A stretch of DNA of 21,965 nucleotides from an uncultured Rickettsiales bacterium (GCA_937982385.1 CALJMC010000044.1:1-21965), one strand, 5' to 3'; counted from the first letter of the stretch, positions 1-7,505 are shown. The notes: generated from the sequence alone by a model not told the origin. Numbers and translations: made by a program.

Positions 1-2
1 AT

Positions 3-119
3 AGTAGTAATTTTACTAATCAAGTGGTGCGCCATGTGTTGAGCTCTGTTGATGGACAAGAGGTTGACAACCTATCCTATGTACTGGCATTATTGCGTCA
101 ACAAACGCAAAAAAAATAA
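3..119 (+). CDS. C-terminal tail of an unidentified protein (partial)
   Basis: An open frame enters from the left edge and runs 38 codons to a TAA at 117-119, followed at once by a second TAA. The visible tail ends in LALLRQQTQKK and has an amphipathic, helix-like character with a basic end. No family can be recognised from so little. It is on the same strand as the next gene, only 15 bases upstream of its ATG, so the two may be co-transcribed. It could be a chance frame. The dense same-strand packing and the double stop favour a real gene end. Confidence 0.5.
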   Translation, partial: SSNFTNQVVRHVLSSVDGQEVDNLSYVLALLRQQTQKK

Positions 120-134
120 TAAAAAGTACACTTT

Positions 135-1139
135 ATGACGCCTGCTAAAAAAACTCCATTCTATATAGCTATGGCAGTAGTTGCTGCGCTTGGCGTATTC
201 TTTGCTACTCAGGGCAATGCGCAAAACACACCGCGCCATAAGGTACCGTTCGTTTATTATCTGCAAAATATAGATGTGACGTCGTTGAAGCAGCTTAATC
301 CTGCGTTGGCTGTGGTCGACCCCTATGATTCTCGGCTTACCAAGCATGATGTCTATGATTTGCGTCATAATTATCGTCAGCAGGTTTTTGCGTATCTGAG
401 TGTAGGCGAGTTGGATCCTAATCGCAGCATGGCGCATGATGGCTATAAGCATAATCCTGAATGGGAAAAGCAGGCATGGTATAATGAAGTGCCTCTTAAC
501 GTGCAATCGAATGACCGTTGGTCCTCTCGTCGTATTGCCTATTGGACGCCAGAGTGGCACAAAATTATGATTGGCCGTGCAATGGAGATGATTCGCTTGG
601 GCTATAATGGCATTATGCTCGATACGGTGGATTCTTTTAATGTGTTGATGAAGCCATATCGTGGCAAACGCGACCCGCGACAGGACATGGCAGATTTAAT
701 TGGCGCCTTGCGCGATGCTATTCAGGGTGTGAAACCTGACTTCAAAATTATGATTAATGGTGGCATGTCACTTTATGATACGCGCTACTCCAAAACAGGG
801 GAGCCCTTTCTTGCGCTTATTGACGGGCAGCTGAAAGAAGATACCTGGCATAATGAGCAGGGTAGTGCTGCAGCAGACTGGACGCCCTATGATATGGCAT
901 TTCTTCAGCAGGCAATTGATGCGGGATTAATGGTGTTGAGTATTGACTATTTCACGGATGAGCAGGTGCTTGAGCCTGACCGCAAGCGTGTAAAACATTA
1001 TTTTGATAAGGCGGTACAGTTTGGCGCAATCCCATTTGCAGCGGATCGTGCTTTGGGCAAGATTCTAGATGAAAATCGTCAATATTTTTCGGTAGATCGC
1101 AACTGGGCACCCTTTGCACGTCATGGTATTCGTCCTTAA
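135..1139 (+). CDS. Secreted GH114 / TM1410-like glycoside hydrolase family protein
   Basis: Protein of 334 residues. Residues 1-29 form a signal peptide: a Lys-rich start, a hydrophobic stretch IAMAVVAALGVFF, then a likely cut near GNAQ. The rest resembles the endo-alpha-1,4-polygalactosaminidase (GH114) / TM1410 TIM-barrel family: FVYYLQN early, YLSVGE at residues 87-92, GIMLDTVDSF around 160-168 with Asp163 and Asp166 as candidate active-site acids, then MINGG and VLSIDYF. Members act on galactosamine-containing polysaccharides or are uncharacterised. The substrate here is unknown. It is probably exported to the periplasm or outside, where it could trim an exopolysaccharide or envelope glycan. 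No clear Shine-Dalgarno sequence precedes the ATG. Family assignment is from motif recognition only. Confidence 0.72.
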   Translation: MTPAKKTPFYIAMAVVAALGVFFATQGNAQNTPRHKVPFVYYLQNIDVTSLKQLNPALAVVDPYDSRLTKHDVYDLRHNYRQQVFAYLSVGELDPNRSMAHDGYKHNPEWEKQAWYNEVPLNVQSNDRWSSRRIAYWTPEWHKIMIGRAMEMIRLGYNGIMLDTVDSFNVLMKPYRGKRDPRQDMADLIGALRDAIQGVKPDFKIMINGGMSLYDTRYSKTGEPFLALIDGQLKEDTWHNEQGSAAADWTPYDMAFLQQAIDAGLMVLSIDYFTDEQVLEPDRKRVKHYFDKAVQFGAIPFAADRALGKILDENRQYFSVDRNWAPFARHGIRP

Positions 1140-1172
1140 ACGCATTTTTCTGCGCAAATAATGATTTAGCCA

Positions 1173-1200
1173 TTGACATTAGACTCCTTCGGGTTATATT
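1173..1200 (+). promoter_or_regulatory. Sigma-70-type promoter of rplU-rpmA
   Basis: A consensus -35 TTGACA at 1173-1178 is separated by 16 bases from a near-consensus -10 TATATT at 1195-1200. Transcription should begin near 1207, about 35 bases before the rplU ATG. It lies in the gap after the GH114-like gene and starts the ribosomal-protein unit. Confidence 0.75.
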
Positions 1201-1241
1201 CCCTGCCTCTAAAATATCTATAATAATAGGACAAAAAAGTC

Positions 1242-1688
1242 ATGTACGCAGTAGTAGAAACCGGTGGTAAGCAGTATCGTGTCACAGCAGGTGATATCAT
1301 TTCTGTAGAGAAACTTGAAGGCAAAGCGGGTGAGACAATCACGCTCGATAAAATCCTTTATGCTTCAGATGGTAGCACAATCAAACTTGGTGCTCCAACA
1401 GTAGAAAAAGCAAGCATCTCTGCTGAGATCCTTGAGCAAAAGAAAGACGCTAAAGTCCTCGTCTTTAAAAAGAAGCGTCGTCAGAACTATCGTCGTATGA
1501 AGGGTCATCGTCAAAACGTGACTATCTTGCGCGTAGCAGGCATTACTGTTGATGGTAAGAAGACATCTGCCCCAGTGCTTAAGAAAGCAGCTGCACCAAA
1601 GGCAGAAGCGAAAGCAGCAGCTCCTAAGGCAGCTGTCGAGAAAAAAACAGCGGCTAAGAAGCCTGCTGCAAAGAAAACAGATAAGTAA
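1242..1688 (+). CDS. rplU: 50S ribosomal protein L21 (bL21) with long basic C-terminal tail
   Basis: Protein of 148 residues. The first ~103 are a standard bL21: MYAVVETGGKQYRV at the start, then the basic FKKKRRQNYRRMKGHRQ segment that contacts 23S rRNA. The family is usually about 100-105 residues. The remaining ~40 residues are a low-complexity Ala/Lys/Pro tail with repeated KKAAAPK- and AKK-type units, similar in character to histone H1-like tails. A TAATAGG stretch upstream gives a modest ribosome-binding site. rpmA follows after 11 bases, the standard rplU-rpmA order. The tail probably emerges from the ribosome surface or contacts RNA, but its role is inference. Confidence 0.97.
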   Translation: MYAVVETGGKQYRVTAGDIISVEKLEGKAGETITLDKILYASDGSTIKLGAPTVEKASISAEILEQKKDAKVLVFKKKRRQNYRRMKGHRQNVTILRVAGITVDGKKTSAPVLKKAAAPKAEAKAAAPKAAVEKKTAAKKPAAKKTDK

Positions 1689-1699
1689 GGGGATAACTC

Positions 1700-1954
1700 A
1701 TGGCTCATAAAAAAGCAGGTGGTAGTTCACGTAACGGTCGCGACTCCGAAGGTAAACGCCTTGGTGTCAAAAAATACGGTGGCGAATTGGTAAAAGCAGG
1801 AAATATTCTTGTACGTCAACGCGGCACAACAGTCCATGCAGGTGAAGGCGCCTATCTTGGTGATGATTATACGGTTCATGCAAAAATCGCAGGACATATC
1901 TTCTTCCGCGAGATTAAAGGTCGTCAGTTTATCGGCGTTAAAGCTGCGGCATAG
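1700..1954 (+). CDS. rpmA: 50S ribosomal protein L27 (bL27)
   Basis: Protein of 84 residues, full length for the family. It begins MAHKKAGGSSRNGRDSEGKRLG, the conserved N-terminus that reaches toward the peptidyl-transferase centre, and includes the conserved GNILVRQRGT and GxG-type segments. No N-terminal extension of the kind cleaved in Firmicutes is present. An AAGGGGAT ribosome-binding site lies just before the ATG. It is the second gene of the rplU-rpmA unit and is followed by a strong intrinsic terminator. Confidence 0.98.
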   Translation: MAHKKAGGSSRNGRDSEGKRLGVKKYGGELVKAGNILVRQRGTTVHAGEGAYLGDDYTVHAKIAGHIFFREIKGRQFIGVKAAA

Positions 1955-1981
1955 TTAGTAGCTGGGAATAGAATGAATAAG

Positions 1982-2012
1982 AAAGGGGAGCGAACATTCG
2001 CTTCCCTTTTTT
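1982..2012 (+). terminator. Intrinsic terminator after rpmA
   Basis: A 12-bp stem (1982-1993 with 1998-2009, only one G-T wobble) closes a 4-base loop ACAT and runs into six T residues at 2007-2012. This is a textbook rho-independent terminator that separates rplU-rpmA from obgE. Confidence 0.9.
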
Positions 2013-2025
2013 GTGAAAAGGGCCT

Positions 2026-2114
2026 TGTCATTCTGAACTTGTTTCAGAATCCATGATGCTGAAGGTGAGATAGAGAATAATTTATAGGTGGACCCTGAAA
2101 TAAATTCAGGGTGA
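2026..2114. repeat. Short palindromic intergenic repeat element (two hairpins)
   Basis: Two perfect 8-bp palindromes bracket a short AT-rich core. The left one is ATTCTGAA at 2030-2037 with TTCAGAAT at 2043-2050 (loop of 5). The right one is ACCCTGAA at 2092-2099 with TTCAGGGT at 2105-2112 (loop of 5). The outer ends are also approximately inverted (TGTCATTCTGAA versus TTCAGGGTGATA). This is the layout of dispersed palindromic units common in alphaproteobacterial intergenic DNA (the TCATTCTGAA...TTCAGGGTGA type). It fills the gap between the rpmA terminator and obgE. Only one copy lies in the window. Confidence 0.7.
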
Positions 2115-2137
2115 TATAGTGAGAAAGCGTAAGAAAA

Positions 2138-3184
2138 ATGCATTTCATTGATGAAGCAAAGATATTTGTAAAAAGCGGCGGCGGTGGAGCTGGTTGCGTG
2201 AGTTTTCGTCGTGAAGCCAATGTTCCCCTCGGTGGCCCTGATGGTGGTAATGGTGGGCGCGGCGGCAATGTTATTTTGCGTGCCGTTGGCAACCTCAACA
2301 CGCTGATTGATTTCCGTTATCAGCAGCATTTCAAGGCCAAGCGCGGAACCCATGGTATGGGTTCACAACGTGATGGTGCCAATGCACAAGATATTATTAT
2401 TGATGTACCCGTCGGCACGCAAATCTTTGATGAAGAAGATGAGAAACTCGTCATTGATATGTCTGAAGAAGGGCAAGAACATCAATTGCTCGCAGGCGGA
2501 CATGGCGGACGTGGTAATACGAGTTTCAAAACTTCTACTAACCGTGCGCCGCGTCAGTTCACCCAAGGTGGGGATTCTGATGAAGCATGGATTTGGCTCA
2601 AGCTAAAACTCTTTTGCGATGTAGGGCTACTTGGTTTGCCGAACGCAGGGAAATCAACGCTCCTTTCCGTTGTTACCCGCGCCAAACCAAAAATCGCGAA
2701 CTATCCCTTCACAACCCTGACCCCCAATTTGGGCGTGGTCTATGTCGATGAATCAGAATTTGTGATGTCCGATATTCCGGGGCTCATTGAAGGCGCTGCC
2801 GATGGCGTCGGATTGGGTATTCGCTTTTTGAAGCATGTCGAGAGATGCCGTATTTTGCTGCATATCATTGATGGCATTGAAGAAGACGTTGTGCATTCCT
2901 ATAATACAGTGCGTGGCGAATTAGCCGCTTATAGTGATGCGTTGGCGGAGAAGCCTGAGGTGATTGCGTTGAATAAAACGGATTCAATGACTAACGAAGA
3001 AATTGCCGAAAAGCAAAAACTGCTCGAAAAAGCATCAGGGCAGCCTGTGCGATTGCTCTCAGCCGCTACGGCGCAACATACTGAGCCATTGATGCGTGAG
3101 CTATGGCAGGCTGTGCAAGCCGCCCGCAAAGCAGATGATGAGGTTGACGAAGAACCAGTTGCATATCACCCATTGAATGGCTAA
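2138..3184 (+). CDS. obgE: GTPase Obg (ribosome assembly / stress GTPase)
   Basis: Protein of 348 residues. The Gly-rich Obg domain covers about residues 1-158 (KSGGGGAGCVSFRRE; GGPDGGNGGRGG). The GTPase domain follows: G1 GLPNAGKS at 166-173, the switch segment FTTLTPNLG at about 191-199, G3 DIPG at 212-215, G4 NKTD at 279-282, and a G5-like SAAT near 308. There is no long C-terminal OCT domain, only an acidic tail. Obg is an essential large-subunit assembly factor. The rplU-rpmA-obgE order is widely conserved, although a terminator and a repeat separate them here. No strong ribosome-binding site or promoter is visible upstream. Confidence 0.97.
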   Translation: MHFIDEAKIFVKSGGGGAGCVSFRREANVPLGGPDGGNGGRGGNVILRAVGNLNTLIDFRYQQHFKAKRGTHGMGSQRDGANAQDIIIDVPVGTQIFDEEDEKLVIDMSEEGQEHQLLAGGHGGRGNTSFKTSTNRAPRQFTQGGDSDEAWIWLKLKLFCDVGLLGLPNAGKSTLLSVVTRAKPKIANYPFTTLTPNLGVVYVDESEFVMSDIPGLIEGAADGVGLGIRFLKHVERCRILLHIIDGIEEDVVHSYNTVRGELAAYSDALAEKPEVIALNKTDSMTNEEIAEKQKLLEKASGQPVRLLSAATAQHTEPLMRELWQAVQAARKADDEVDEEPVAYHPLNG

Positions 3185-3193
3185 AGTGCCGTC

Positions 3194-3757
3194 ATGGAAA
3201 CACGCTCGCACTATCACCCATATTTAAAACTGATTCACTGGCTCATGGCACTCTGCATTCTGGGGATGATTGCGAGTGGATGGTATATGGAGGGCTTGCC
3301 GCGTGAACACGAGCTTAAATGGACCATCTATGATTTACATAAATCCTTTGGTGTGACGGTCATTGGGCTGTTTATGTATCGTGTGATGCTGCGTCTTTTT
3401 ACGGCTATTCCTAAAACACCTGAGGGCATCAAAACCTATGAGAAAAAATTATCACATCTCGTACATTTTCTGCTCTATGGTCTGATGATTGCCGTGCCAA
3501 TATCGGGTTATGTGATGTCTGATGCGGGCGATTACGGCGTAAAATGGTTTGGGTTTGTGTTGCCCGACTTTATCATCAAAAATAAAGAAATTGGCGGCAT
3601 CGCGCATGAAATTCATGAGATAGCTCCCTATGTTCTGCTCGGGCTTGTTGGCTTGCATATTGCAGGGGCTTTGAAACATCGTTTTTTTGAGCCGCGTGAA
3701 AATGATGTGCTTGGCAGTATGTTGCCAAGTAACCGTAAGGCAGATATTAGCGAATAA
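3194..3757 (+). CDS. Cytochrome b561 family membrane protein
   Basis: Protein of 187 residues with four predicted membrane helices (roughly 12-31, 50-70, 88-108, 145-163). Likely haem-ligand histidines are His15 in LIHWLM, His49 in DLHKSFG, and His141 and/or His155 in the HEIHE and GLHIAG segments. This pattern is typical of bacterial cytochrome b561 (YodB/CybB type), which binds two b haems and moves electrons between quinol and periplasmic or oxidant partners. In E. coli CybB oxidises superoxide to feed ubiquinone. The gene starts 9 bases after obgE and is probably co-transcribed with it. The electron partner cannot be told. Confidence 0.88.
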   Translation: METRSHYHPYLKLIHWLMALCILGMIASGWYMEGLPREHELKWTIYDLHKSFGVTVIGLFMYRVMLRLFTAIPKTPEGIKTYEKKLSHLVHFLLYGLMIAVPISGYVMSDAGDYGVKWFGFVLPDFIIKNKEIGGIAHEIHEIAPYVLLGLVGLHIAGALKHRFFEPRENDVLGSMLPSNRKADISE

Positions 3758-3794
3758 CTAGGGTGAGCTAAACAATTTGTAACATGGCTACCCC

Positions 3795-3823
3795 TTGCAG
3801 GCACTGGCATTTTATGATAATAC
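3795..3823 (+). promoter_or_regulatory. Possible promoter of rpoH
   Basis: TTGCAG at 3795-3800, 17 bases, then TAATAC at 3818-3823, about 35 bases before the chosen rpoH ATG. Overlapping alternative -10 boxes (TATGAT at 3813, GATAAT at 3816) make the exact element uncertain. The -35 context CCCTTGCA resembles that of the ilvC promoter. Confidence 0.4.
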
Positions 3824-3857
3824 TATCTTCCCCCTTCAACCAACTAGGAGGCTAAAT

Positions 3858-4724
3858 ATGACGCGTTTCGCGATGCCAGCATTAACCGGTGATTCAGGAT
3901 TTCAAAGCTATATGCAAGAAATTCAGCGTTTTCCTATGCTCTCTGCGGACGAAGAATATAATTTAGCTAAGCGATTTTCTGAAGATGGCGATGTGGAAGC
4001 AGCACATAAATTAGTGACTTCTCATTTACGTTTAGTCGCTAAAATTGCGATGGGTTTCCGTGGCTATGGTCTGCCGATAGCAGATGTGGTGGCTGAGGGG
4101 AATATCGGCTTGATGCAAGCGGTGAAAAAATTTGATCCTGAAAAAGGGTTCCGCCTTTCAACTTATGCTATGTGGTGGATTAAAGCCTCGATTCAAGAAT
4201 ATGTATTAAAATCATGGTCGCTCGTAAAAGTAGGTGTGGGCGCAACGCAAAAGCGTTTATTCTTTAACCTCAAACGTCTTAAAAGCCGTTTGGATGCGGT
4301 GGATGGGAACCAACTGACTCCTGATCAAATATCTGATATTGCAGAAGAGCTCGGCGTTAAAGAAAATGATGTTGTCGCAATGGATCAGCGTATGACTGCG
4401 CATGATCGCTATCTCGATAGCCCAGTGGGTGATGAGGCGGGCAGCAACTGGATTGACCTGATGGAAGGCGATGATGAGGGCGGTGAAACCTTGCTGATTG
4501 AAAGCCAAGAAAAATCACGCAATCACATGCTTTTGGAAGCAGGCATGGAAGCACTCAATGAACGCGAGCAAGACATCATTCGGGCGCGTCGTTTGTCTGA
4601 TGATGTGATGACGCTTGAAGATTTAAGCCAGAAGCATGGCGTCTCGCGTGAACGTATCCGCCAGATTGAAGTGCGCGCTATGGAAAAACTCGCCGAAGCT
4701 ATCAAGCTAAAAGCGGCACAATAG
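3858..4724 (+). CDS. rpoH: RNA polymerase sigma-32 (heat-shock sigma factor RpoH)
   Basis: Protein of 288 residues from the ATG at 3858, chosen because an ideal AGGAGG lies at 3846-3851. A longer frame opening at a TTG at 3795 would run through the likely promoter. Region 2 is clear (LVTSHLRLVAKIA, GNIGLMQAVKKFDPEKGFRLSTYAMWWIKASIQEY). The RpoH-specific box QKRLFFNLKR is at 131-140, and region 4.2 ends with SRERIRQIEVRAMEKL. The segment DSPVGDEAGSNWIDLMEG is typical of alphaproteobacterial RpoH. It directs transcription of chaperones and proteases after heat or unfolded-protein stress. Alphaproteobacteria often have several rpoH copies; only one is seen here. Confidence 0.96.
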   Translation: MTRFAMPALTGDSGFQSYMQEIQRFPMLSADEEYNLAKRFSEDGDVEAAHKLVTSHLRLVAKIAMGFRGYGLPIADVVAEGNIGLMQAVKKFDPEKGFRLSTYAMWWIKASIQEYVLKSWSLVKVGVGATQKRLFFNLKRLKSRLDAVDGNQLTPDQISDIAEELGVKENDVVAMDQRMTAHDRYLDSPVGDEAGSNWIDLMEGDDEGGETLLIESQEKSRNHMLLEAGMEALNEREQDIIRARRLSDDVMTLEDLSQKHGVSRERIRQIEVRAMEKLAEAIKLKAAQ

Positions 4725-4760
4725 CGACAATATTTTTCTCCTATTTTTATCTCTAAACCC

Positions 4761-4789
4761 TTGCAATGCGCGGCTTTTGGTCGTATAAG
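4761..4789 (+). promoter_or_regulatory. Promoter of ilvC
   Basis: TTGCAA at 4761-4766, a 17-base spacer, then TATAAG at 4784-4789. Transcription would start about 38 bases before the ilvC ATG, leaving no room for an attenuator leader peptide. A GGGAG ribosome-binding site precedes the ATG. Confidence 0.65.
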
Positions 4790-4833
4790 CATCAAGTGTT
4801 AAACACGAAATTATTTAAATTTGGGAGTTCATT

Positions 4834-5853
4834 ATGAAAGTATATTACGATCAGGATGCTGATTTAGGATTAATCCAATCAAAGAATGTTGCTATCATCG
4901 GTTATGGTAGCCAAGGGCATGCACATGCGGCTAACTTGCGCGATTCTGGTGTGAAAAACATCAAAATCGGTTTGCGTTTTGGTTCAGGCAGCATCGACAA
5001 AGCAAAAGCTGCTGGCTTTGAAGTAGTCACTCCAGCTGAGGCTGCTCAGTGGGCTGATGTTGTGATGATTCTTACTCCTGATGAGTCTCAAGGTGATTTG
5101 TACAATGAAGACCTCAAAGACAACCTAAAAGAGGGCGCTGCACTTGCATTTGCTCACGGCTTGAACATCCATTTCGACCTCATCCAGCCACGCGCTGATT
5201 TGGACGTATTCATGATTGCACCAAAAGGCCCAGGTCATACGGTTCGCGGTGAATATGTAAAGGGTGGCGGGGTTCCGTGCCTTATCGCGATTGATAAAGA
5301 TGTCTCTGGTAATGCAAAAGCGATTGCGCTTTCTTACGCTTCAGGTGTTGGTGGCGGACGTTCAGGCGTTATCGAAACAAGCTTTAAAGAAGAATGCGAA
5401 ACTGACCTCTTCGGTGAGCAAGCGGTGCTTTGTGGTGGCGTAACAGCCCTCATGAAAGCGGGCTTTGAAACATTGGTTGAAGCAGGCTATGCACCAGAAA
5501 TGGCGTATTTCGAATGTTTCCACGAGATGAAACTCATCGTTGACCTCATCTATGAAGGTGGAATGGAAAACATGCGTTATTCAATCTCCAACACTGCTGA
5601 GTTTGGTGACTATGTCACAGGTCCGCGCATCATTACTGAAGACACCAAAGCAGAAATGAAACGCGTATTGGAAGAAATTCAGTCTGGCAAGTTTGCGAGA
5701 GACTTTGTTGCTGATTCAAAAGATGGCTACACACGCATGAAAGCATATCGTGCTGCTGAGGGTGCTCATGGTTCAGAGCAAACTGGTGGTAAACTGCGCG
5801 ACATGATGCCTTGGATTGGTAAAAACAAACTCGTAGATCAAGCGAAAAATTAA
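4834..5853 (+). CDS. ilvC: Ketol-acid reductoisomerase (class I, short form)
   Basis: Protein of 339 residues, the usual length of class I enzymes. The NADPH-binding Rossmann motif IIGYGSQGHAHAANLRDSG is near residues 22-40, with the loop GLRFGSGS. Mg2+-binding acids are visible as Asp191 and Glu195 (ETDLFGEQ) and Glu227 and Glu231 (FECFHEMK). The reaction converts acetolactate or acetohydroxybutyrate to the dihydroxy acids on the way to Val, Leu and Ile. It has its own promoter and stands apart from ilvB, about 8.5 kb away. leuA follows on the same strand beyond an 83-base structured gap. Confidence 0.98.
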   Translation: MKVYYDQDADLGLIQSKNVAIIGYGSQGHAHAANLRDSGVKNIKIGLRFGSGSIDKAKAAGFEVVTPAEAAQWADVVMILTPDESQGDLYNEDLKDNLKEGAALAFAHGLNIHFDLIQPRADLDVFMIAPKGPGHTVRGEYVKGGGVPCLIAIDKDVSGNAKAIALSYASGVGGGRSGVIETSFKEECETDLFGEQAVLCGGVTALMKAGFETLVEAGYAPEMAYFECFHEMKLIVDLIYEGGMENMRYSISNTAEFGDYVTGPRIITEDTKAEMKRVLEEIQSGKFARDFVADSKDGYTRMKAYRAAEGAHGSEQTGGKLRDMMPWIGKNKLVDQAKN

Positions 5854-5854
5854 T

Positions 5855-5933
5855 AGTAGTTACGGGTTGGGTTGCCAGTTGCGGGTATAGCTTGTAACTG
5901 CTCGCAACCCGTAACACGCAACTGGTAACTACT
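5855..5933. repeat. Crossed inverted repeats between ilvC and leuA
   Basis: Three perfect inverted pairs share this gap. A: AGTAGTTAC 5855-5863 with GTAACTACT 5925-5933. B: TTACGGGTTG 5860-5869 with CAACCCGTAA 5905-5914. C: CCAGTTGCG 5875-5883 with CGCAACTGG 5917-5925; C extends to 13 bp with one wobble. The order A-B-C...B'-C'-A' means B and C pairings cross, so they are mutually exclusive as simple hairpins. The GTTRCGGGTT-like units suggest a repeat-derived element. A regulatory role upstream of leuA is possible. Confidence 0.7.
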
Positions 5934-5936
5934 CTT

Positions 5937-7481
5937 ATGACTCAAAGAATAACCATTTTCGATACAACCCTACGTGACGGTGAGCAATCACCGGGCATGT
6001 CGATGAACGCGCAAGAAAAAATGTTAGTGGCGGAGCTGCTGGATAATATGGGCGTGGATGTGATTGAGGCTGGCTTTGCGATGTCGTCGCAAGGTGATTT
6101 CGATTCCATTTATGCGATTTCTGAGAAGATTGAAAATGCGGTAGTATGTTCATTAGCGCGTGCGAAGGTTGGTGATATTGAGCGTGCAGCCGAGGCACTC
6201 AAGCCTGCGAAACAGCCACGCATTCATACCTTTATTTCCACGAGTGATATCCATCTTGAGCATCAGTTCCGTATGACGCGTGAACAGGTTTTGGGTATTA
6301 TTGAAGAGACGATTAAGCTCTCTCGTAACTTCACTGACAATGTAGAATGGTCGGCGATGGATGCGACACGGACCGATTTAGATTATCTTGCACAAGCGGT
6401 GGAAACAGCGATTGCAGCAGGCGCCAACACCATCAACCTCCCAGATACTGTGGGTTACGCGACACCGTTAGATATTGAGAATATGTTCACATCAGTGATG
6501 AATCGTGTGCCAAATGCCGATAAGGCAGTGTTCTCCTTTCATGGTCAAAATGATTTGGGCTTGGCAACAGCGAACACTTTGGCAGCACTTCGTGCGGGCG
6601 CGCGTCAGGCTGAGGTGACCATCAACGGCATTGGTGAACGTGCAGGGAATACGGCGCTTGAAGAAGTGGTGATGACGCTACATACACGCAAAGATAGCTT
6701 TGATTTTACGACAGGCATCAAAACAGAAAATATCATGCGCGCCTCACGTTTGATTCAATCCATCACAGGGCAGCCTGTGCAGGTGAATAAAGCGATTGTT
6801 GGTGCGAATGCCTTTGCCCATGAATCGGGCATTCATCAAGATGGCATGCTCAAACATGCAGGCACCTATGAAATTATGACCCCTGAGTCCGTCGGGCTAA
6901 CGCGCTCGAATATGGTAATGGGCAAGCATTCAGGTCGCCATGCCTTCCGCAACAAGCTTGAAGAGCTTGGTTTCGCGCTCGGTGATAACGCTTTTGAAGA
7001 TGCATTCAATCGTTTCAAAGATTTGGCAGATAAGAAAAAAGATGTCTATGATGATGACATCATAACCATCGTTGATCCGCGTACAGATGAAGAACGCGCC
7101 ATTCGTTTCATTGCCTGTCAGGTGCAGTGCGGATCGGTTGGTGAACAAAAAGTGAGCCTCACGCTTGATGTCGCAGGCAAAACAGAAACTGCTGAAGTGG
7201 TAGGAAATGGCCCTGTGGATGCGATGTTTAAGGCAATAAAAACACTCGTCCCAGATGCTCAAAAGGCAGTATTGCAACTGTATCAGGTGCATGCCGTGAC
7301 GCAAGGAACCGATGCGCAGGCAGAAGTGACCGTACGTCTTGATTATGATGGCACCATCGTCAATGGGCATGGCAGCGATGTCGATACATTAGTTGCATCA
7401 GCGCTTGCCTATATTAATGCGTTATGTAAAGTAGACGCCATTCGCGGACGCGACATCACCGACATCTCTGCTGCTGAGTAA
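5937..7481 (+). CDS. leuA: 2-isopropylmalate synthase (LeuA type 1)
   Basis: Protein of 514 residues: a TIM-barrel catalytic domain (about 1-280), linker subdomains, and a C-terminal LeuA regulatory domain (about 385-505), which in the family carries leucine feedback inhibition. The start motif FDTTLRDGEQSPGMSM gives Arg13 and the metal ligand Asp14. NGIGERAGN follows. The reaction condenses acetyl-CoA with 2-ketoisovalerate, the first committed step to leucine. Oddity: the metal-binding HxHND motif reads HGQND (His202, Gln204), so the second metal His is Gln. No Shine-Dalgarno sequence is visible; the ATG sits 3 bases after a repeat arm. mreB follows 24 bases later, a common alphaproteobacterial order. 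Confidence 0.93.
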   Translation: MTQRITIFDTTLRDGEQSPGMSMNAQEKMLVAELLDNMGVDVIEAGFAMSSQGDFDSIYAISEKIENAVVCSLARAKVGDIERAAEALKPAKQPRIHTFISTSDIHLEHQFRMTREQVLGIIEETIKLSRNFTDNVEWSAMDATRTDLDYLAQAVETAIAAGANTINLPDTVGYATPLDIENMFTSVMNRVPNADKAVFSFHGQNDLGLATANTLAALRAGARQAEVTINGIGERAGNTALEEVVMTLHTRKDSFDFTTGIKTENIMRASRLIQSITGQPVQVNKAIVGANAFAHESGIHQDGMLKHAGTYEIMTPESVGLTRSNMVMGKHSGRHAFRNKLEELGFALGDNAFEDAFNRFKDLADKKKDVYDDDIITIVDPRTDEERAIRFIACQVQCGSVGEQKVSLTLDVAGKTETAEVVGNGPVDAMFKAIKTLVPDAQKAVLQLYQVHAVTQGTDAQAEVTVRLDYDGTIVNGHGSDVDTLVASALAYINALCKVDAIRGRDITDISAAE

Positions 7482-7505
7482 ACCAAATAGGATTCAACCA
7501 CGTCT

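Noticed and set aside
90..560. Minus-strand 156-codon frame
   Set aside because: Antisense to the signal peptide and barrel of the GH114-like gene; no recognisable motif.
1140..1160. Possible terminator after the GH114-like gene
   Set aside because: The stem is only about 4 bp (CGCA/TGCG) and has no T run after it.
2307..2606. Plus-strand frame inside obgE
   Set aside because: Lies wholly inside obgE in another frame; the obgE frame carries all GTPase motifs.
3795..3857. Longer rpoH start at TTG 3795
   Set aside because: It would begin in the probable -35 box; the ATG at 3858 has a perfect AGGAGG and starts a typical RpoH N-terminus.
4790..4833. Leader peptide or attenuator ahead of ilvC
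   Set aside because: The leader is under 50 bases with no short frame rich in Val, Leu or Ile and no terminator hairpin. The same holds for ilvB.
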